Source: Argyresthia goedartella (taxonomy: Eukaryota; Arthropoda; Insecta; Lepidoptera; Argyresthiidae). Taken from it: a DNA stretch of 64,000 bases. Shown here piece by piece: positions 61,273 to 64,000 of this stretch. The stretch spans positions 9,751,829 through 9,815,828 of the forward strand of contig OX463836.1 in NCBI GenBank assembly GCA_949825045.1. The letters run 5' to 3'. How positions within the stretch are numbered: the stretch's first letter is position 1; each line of letters opens with the position of its first letter. Made by a program: the position numbers and the translations under genes. The notes under the pieces were generated by a model. The model saw only the letters and a program-made list of their open reading frames with translations, ran no database searches and had not been told where the DNA came from.

Positions 61273-62931
61273 GCGGGAACCTCCGCGGGATCCGAACCCG
61301 CTGGGACCCCCGTCGGCCTGGTAACTCGGCTGCTGATATGCCACCGGTGGCATATCAGACCGTATGTACATCAGGGGGTCCCAACCCGCATAATAGGCCC
61401 CTTGTTGTCCCGGTACCCGACCATACCGGACTGTGTACGGTGTGCCCGGTGGCCCCCGTGGATGGAGGGGGGAGAGCGGATCCAACCTGGGGCGCTCTAG
61501 GAATAGGGGCGACATCCGACTGTTCGCCTCCCTGTTCGCCTCCCAGAGCGACGGGCAGGGTGGCGCAGAAGGTGGTGGGCTCCCAGCCTTCGCGCCACTC
61601 ATAGGTGCCTTCTGACACCCGCCCGTAACACGCGGTGAGCCAGCGGCTCGAAGTCCTCGCTGACCCTGGACAGCGGTGACCGAACCCCGGCTATCCCGCC
61701 TGTTACCCCCCGCGCTGCCCCCTTCCCCTCGGGGGGGTCCCGTCCGCGGGTACCCCAGTCACCCCGTTGGTGACTCCCGCTGCCCGGAGGGGGACTGGGT
61801 CCGGCCCTGGTTGGGCCCTGTGACCGACCAACCTGTGTCCGGCCCTGGTGACCGTCCGAAGGGCCTGACCGGTTCAGGCACAACACGATGTGGTGTTTGC
61901 CACCGCAGCACTCACAGGGGGACGCCCGTGAGCACTCGCTCAGCGGGTGCGGCCCCAAACAACCGAAACACAATCGGTGGCGGAAGACCACCTTCCTATG
62001 GGCAGCCACACCGAGCGCCTTAAAGTTGGCGCAATTGGTCACTTCATGACCGGCACTGTCGCACTGCACACAGCCGTCACCCGACGGCGCGGCACTTAAA
62101 ACGCCGGGCGGTGGGCGGTTCAAACGACCGTGGCTGTTCAAACCGACTTTGAACAGCTGCAGGCAACCGTGACAAAACCATATACAACACGATATATGAC
62201 CATTGGTCTACCGGCAGACCAAGGTTCTGAAGGGCTTTAGTGGCCACCAGCACAGGGTTGAGCAGCTGTACCCGGATGTCAACATCCCGGGTTACTCTTG
62301 GGATGCCAAACAGCTTCCCCAGCTGCGCATCAACCAACCGCCGTTTGTGTTGGTAGCGGTCAAACAATATGACCCGGGCAATCTCATAATTGCCCGCCGT
62401 GACCGTTAGGTGACCGACCAACTCCTTCGGTTCACCCCGCAGTGCCATCAATAGTTGGCCCAACTTGTAGGCGTTGTCCAGGTCGTCCCGACCGTGGACC
62501 AGACTATCGAATAAATTGATGAATGCCGGCCACTCATCAATTGCCCCACCGAAGGCCGGAATCTCCAGGTGTGGCAGCCGTCCAACAACACCCTTAGGGG
62601 GCGGGTCTCCGCTACCCTCCCCGCGGTCATCCCGACGCGACCGCTTAATTTTTTCGGCGCGACGCTCGATGTCGCCCAAGCACTCCATCGCTTGGTCAGC
62701 ATCCGCGCAGAGCTGCTTCACTGCAGCCACCGAGGCCTCATCCGTAAGCCCGAGGGCTTCAGCCTCCGCAGCCAGCCGACACACCTTCCCGACGCGTGTC
62801 ATTGCGTCCTCCACACGCTTGAGCAGGACATCGTCCATGTCAGGTCGCTCCACATGCTTGTGAGTATGGGCGAGCCATCTCATCTCCTCACGGACACCAT
62901 ACCGCAGTACCGTCAAGGGCGAAGGTGCCAT
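61273..62931 (-). pseudogene. gag: BEL/Pao gag, copy C
   Basis: Starts MAPSPLTVLRYGV at 62931 and is open through the core (LPHLEIPAFGGAIDEWPAF; DRYQHKRRLVDAQLGKLF) to about 62120. There, more than 100 bp of the region before the zinc clusters are missing and the frame changes. The clusters CVQCDSAGHEVTNC, CFGCLGPHPLSEC and CECCGGKHHIVLC follow. The Pro/Gly tail is in yet another frame down to the UAG. Two indels therefore break this gag. Confidence 0.87.
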
Positions 62932-63629
62932 GGTTACCGATTTAATTGTTTCTGGTCCTATGCTTCACTACCGAACTAAGCACAGCCAGATAGCAGCACT
63001 TGCCCGTCAGCGCTGGGCACAGAAATTAAGACTAAGTTGTAAAAACCAAGGCAACCACTAAACCAATTAAATCCTAAACAATATTTAATATGGTCGCCCT
63101 GTGGACATACACCTTATAATATACACTCTAAATCAATTAGAGAATGCCACCATATGGTACAATACAAATAACACACAAAAGGTTATTATAAAAAAAAAAA
63201 CTATTTTTCTAGAAGTGGCCCCTCCGATATGACCCACACTTCTTTTGAGGTCAGCAAAATCAGCTTAATACCCCTTAAATAGCCCGACCCTGCTGTGTAA
63301 ACCGAAATAACACTGCAGTACTATAGAACCCGACGTTCTACCGCAAGTAATACAATCTAGTTACTTCGCAGAATGACTGTTCAATCTTTTATGCGCACAA
63401 ACAGTAGTTTCCGACTACAAATTTATAATAATTATTAACTAAATTGGCACTTATACTTTCACTTACCGAAAATGAACTTTAATCGTGGTATACCGACCAC
63501 AGACTCATTGCCGACTTGAGCCAATCTGAGATATTCTTTTCTCCCAACTACAATGTGGCAACAAAAACAACCCTAGAACCGTGAATCGATGATTTCCCAC
63601 TAGGAAAACCGCGCCTGCTACCAAAAAAT
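62932..63629 (-). other. 5' leader of BEL copy C with primer site
   Basis: Non-coding, homologous to leaders A and B. Minus strand TGGTAGCAGGCGCGG near 63608-63622 occupies the primer-site position; it diverges from the 12-base match of copy A after TGGTAGCAG. Confidence 0.75.
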
Positions 63630-64000
63630 TATTAATTTCCACGCCTACCGAACGGCGTGGAATCTTGAGGGGGCTGGGTTCTTGCCAGCACGGGAGAAAA
63701 GAAGTGAATGTATTTTTACTGACCTTTGTCTTCGCAGACCGGAGATCGAAAGCTCGATTCGAGACAGGAATGCGGGATAGGAGACAGTTTTGGGATAGGA
63801 TTGGGACCGAACCTTGCCGTCGCTGCCCGACGCTGTCGCCGGCGTGCTGCCTGCCGACACGTGGAATCGCCGTCCGATACGTCGATGTCCAATCAACACG
63901 GATCACTGAACCGCTGACGCGAATCCACTTATTTCCCGACGATGTGGTAGATTTACACTCCGACCATGCTCGATACCTGTATTAGACGATTGGTACACCG
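63630..64000 (-). repeat. 5' LTR of BEL copy C, cut by the window edge
   Basis: Matches the inner part of LTR D and the 3' LTR of copy C. About 200 bp lie beyond the window. Confidence 0.88.

Larger units (their letters stand above)
58377..64000 (-). mobile_element. BEL/Pao LTR retrotransposon, copy C, RT deleted, right end outside window
   Basis: 3' LTR 58377-58928, integrase, protease, gag, leader and part of the 5' LTR (about 63630 onward). About 1.75 kb of RT and RNase H are missing, with protease joined in frame to the integrase linker. The LTRs differ from those of copies A and B, marking a separate subfamily. Confidence 0.9.

Overview
This window looks like repeat-dense, mostly heterochromatin-like DNA from an insect, most likely a moth or butterfly. 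The evidence is a tRNA-derived SINE of lepidopteran type, Pao-type BEL retrotransposons, CsRn1-type and tRNA-Leu-primed Ty3/gypsy elements, several non-LTR clades, a Helitron end and a GTF2IRD2-like hAT remnant. There are no bacterial-style operons. No clearly functional host gene is visible. The nearest candidate is a broken C2H2 zinc-finger gene at 43.3-44.9 kb.

Layout. 0-4 kb: a minus-strand CsRn1-type Ty3/gypsy element (LTR, gag, pol running off the left edge) whose gag is split by a CR1-like retrotransposon with a 6-bp target duplication. 4-8.7 kb: a plus-strand Ty3/gypsy element (LTRs, gag, integrase) that has lost protease, RT and RNase H and whose LTRs carry heat-shock-element-like sites upstream of a TATA box. 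8.7-11.1 kb: minus-strand fragments of a Jockey-like element, a BEL LTR with leader, and an RTE element. 11.1-18.7 kb: BEL/Pao copy A (plus, 5-bp duplication GTATC), inserted in that RTE element. 18.7-24.7 kb: RTE copy 1, an R1/Jockey-type RNase H fragment and RTE copy 2, the last lying between 77-bp direct repeats. 24.7-29 kb: sparse DNA with SINEs, hairpins and a small tandem repeat. 28.8-29.9 kb: hAT remnant and Helitron 3' end. 29.9-32.7 kb: a second CR1-like copy interrupted by a BEL solo LTR (duplication CTGAC). 32.7-42.2 kb: a Jockey-like element split by BEL copy B (minus, duplication AAAAC). 43.3-45.1 kb: zinc-finger pseudogene and a hairpin. 45.5-50.35 kb: the best preserved element, a two-ORF non-LTR retrotransposon with an open 937-codon ORF2 and an ORF1 broken by one stop codon. 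50.4-57.5 kb: diverged duplications, RT and ORF1 scraps and a perfect 38-bp palindrome. 57.5-64 kb: BEL LTR with leader (D) facing BEL copy C (minus), which runs off the right edge.

How the parts relate. The window is a nested insertion record. Three BEL/Pao insertions (A, B and the solo LTR) can be ordered exactly by their 5-bp target duplications. Copies A, B and C all keep one in-frame UAG between gag and pol, which suggests stop-codon readthrough. Copies A and B are independent insertions yet share the same RT frame change. The CsRn1-type element has a canonical A AAA AAC slippery site directly before its gag stop. Most coding remnants are broken, so the likely present-day activities are limited to the 45.5-50.35 kb element, LTR promoters and, speculatively, small-RNA production from a nested transposon graveyard.
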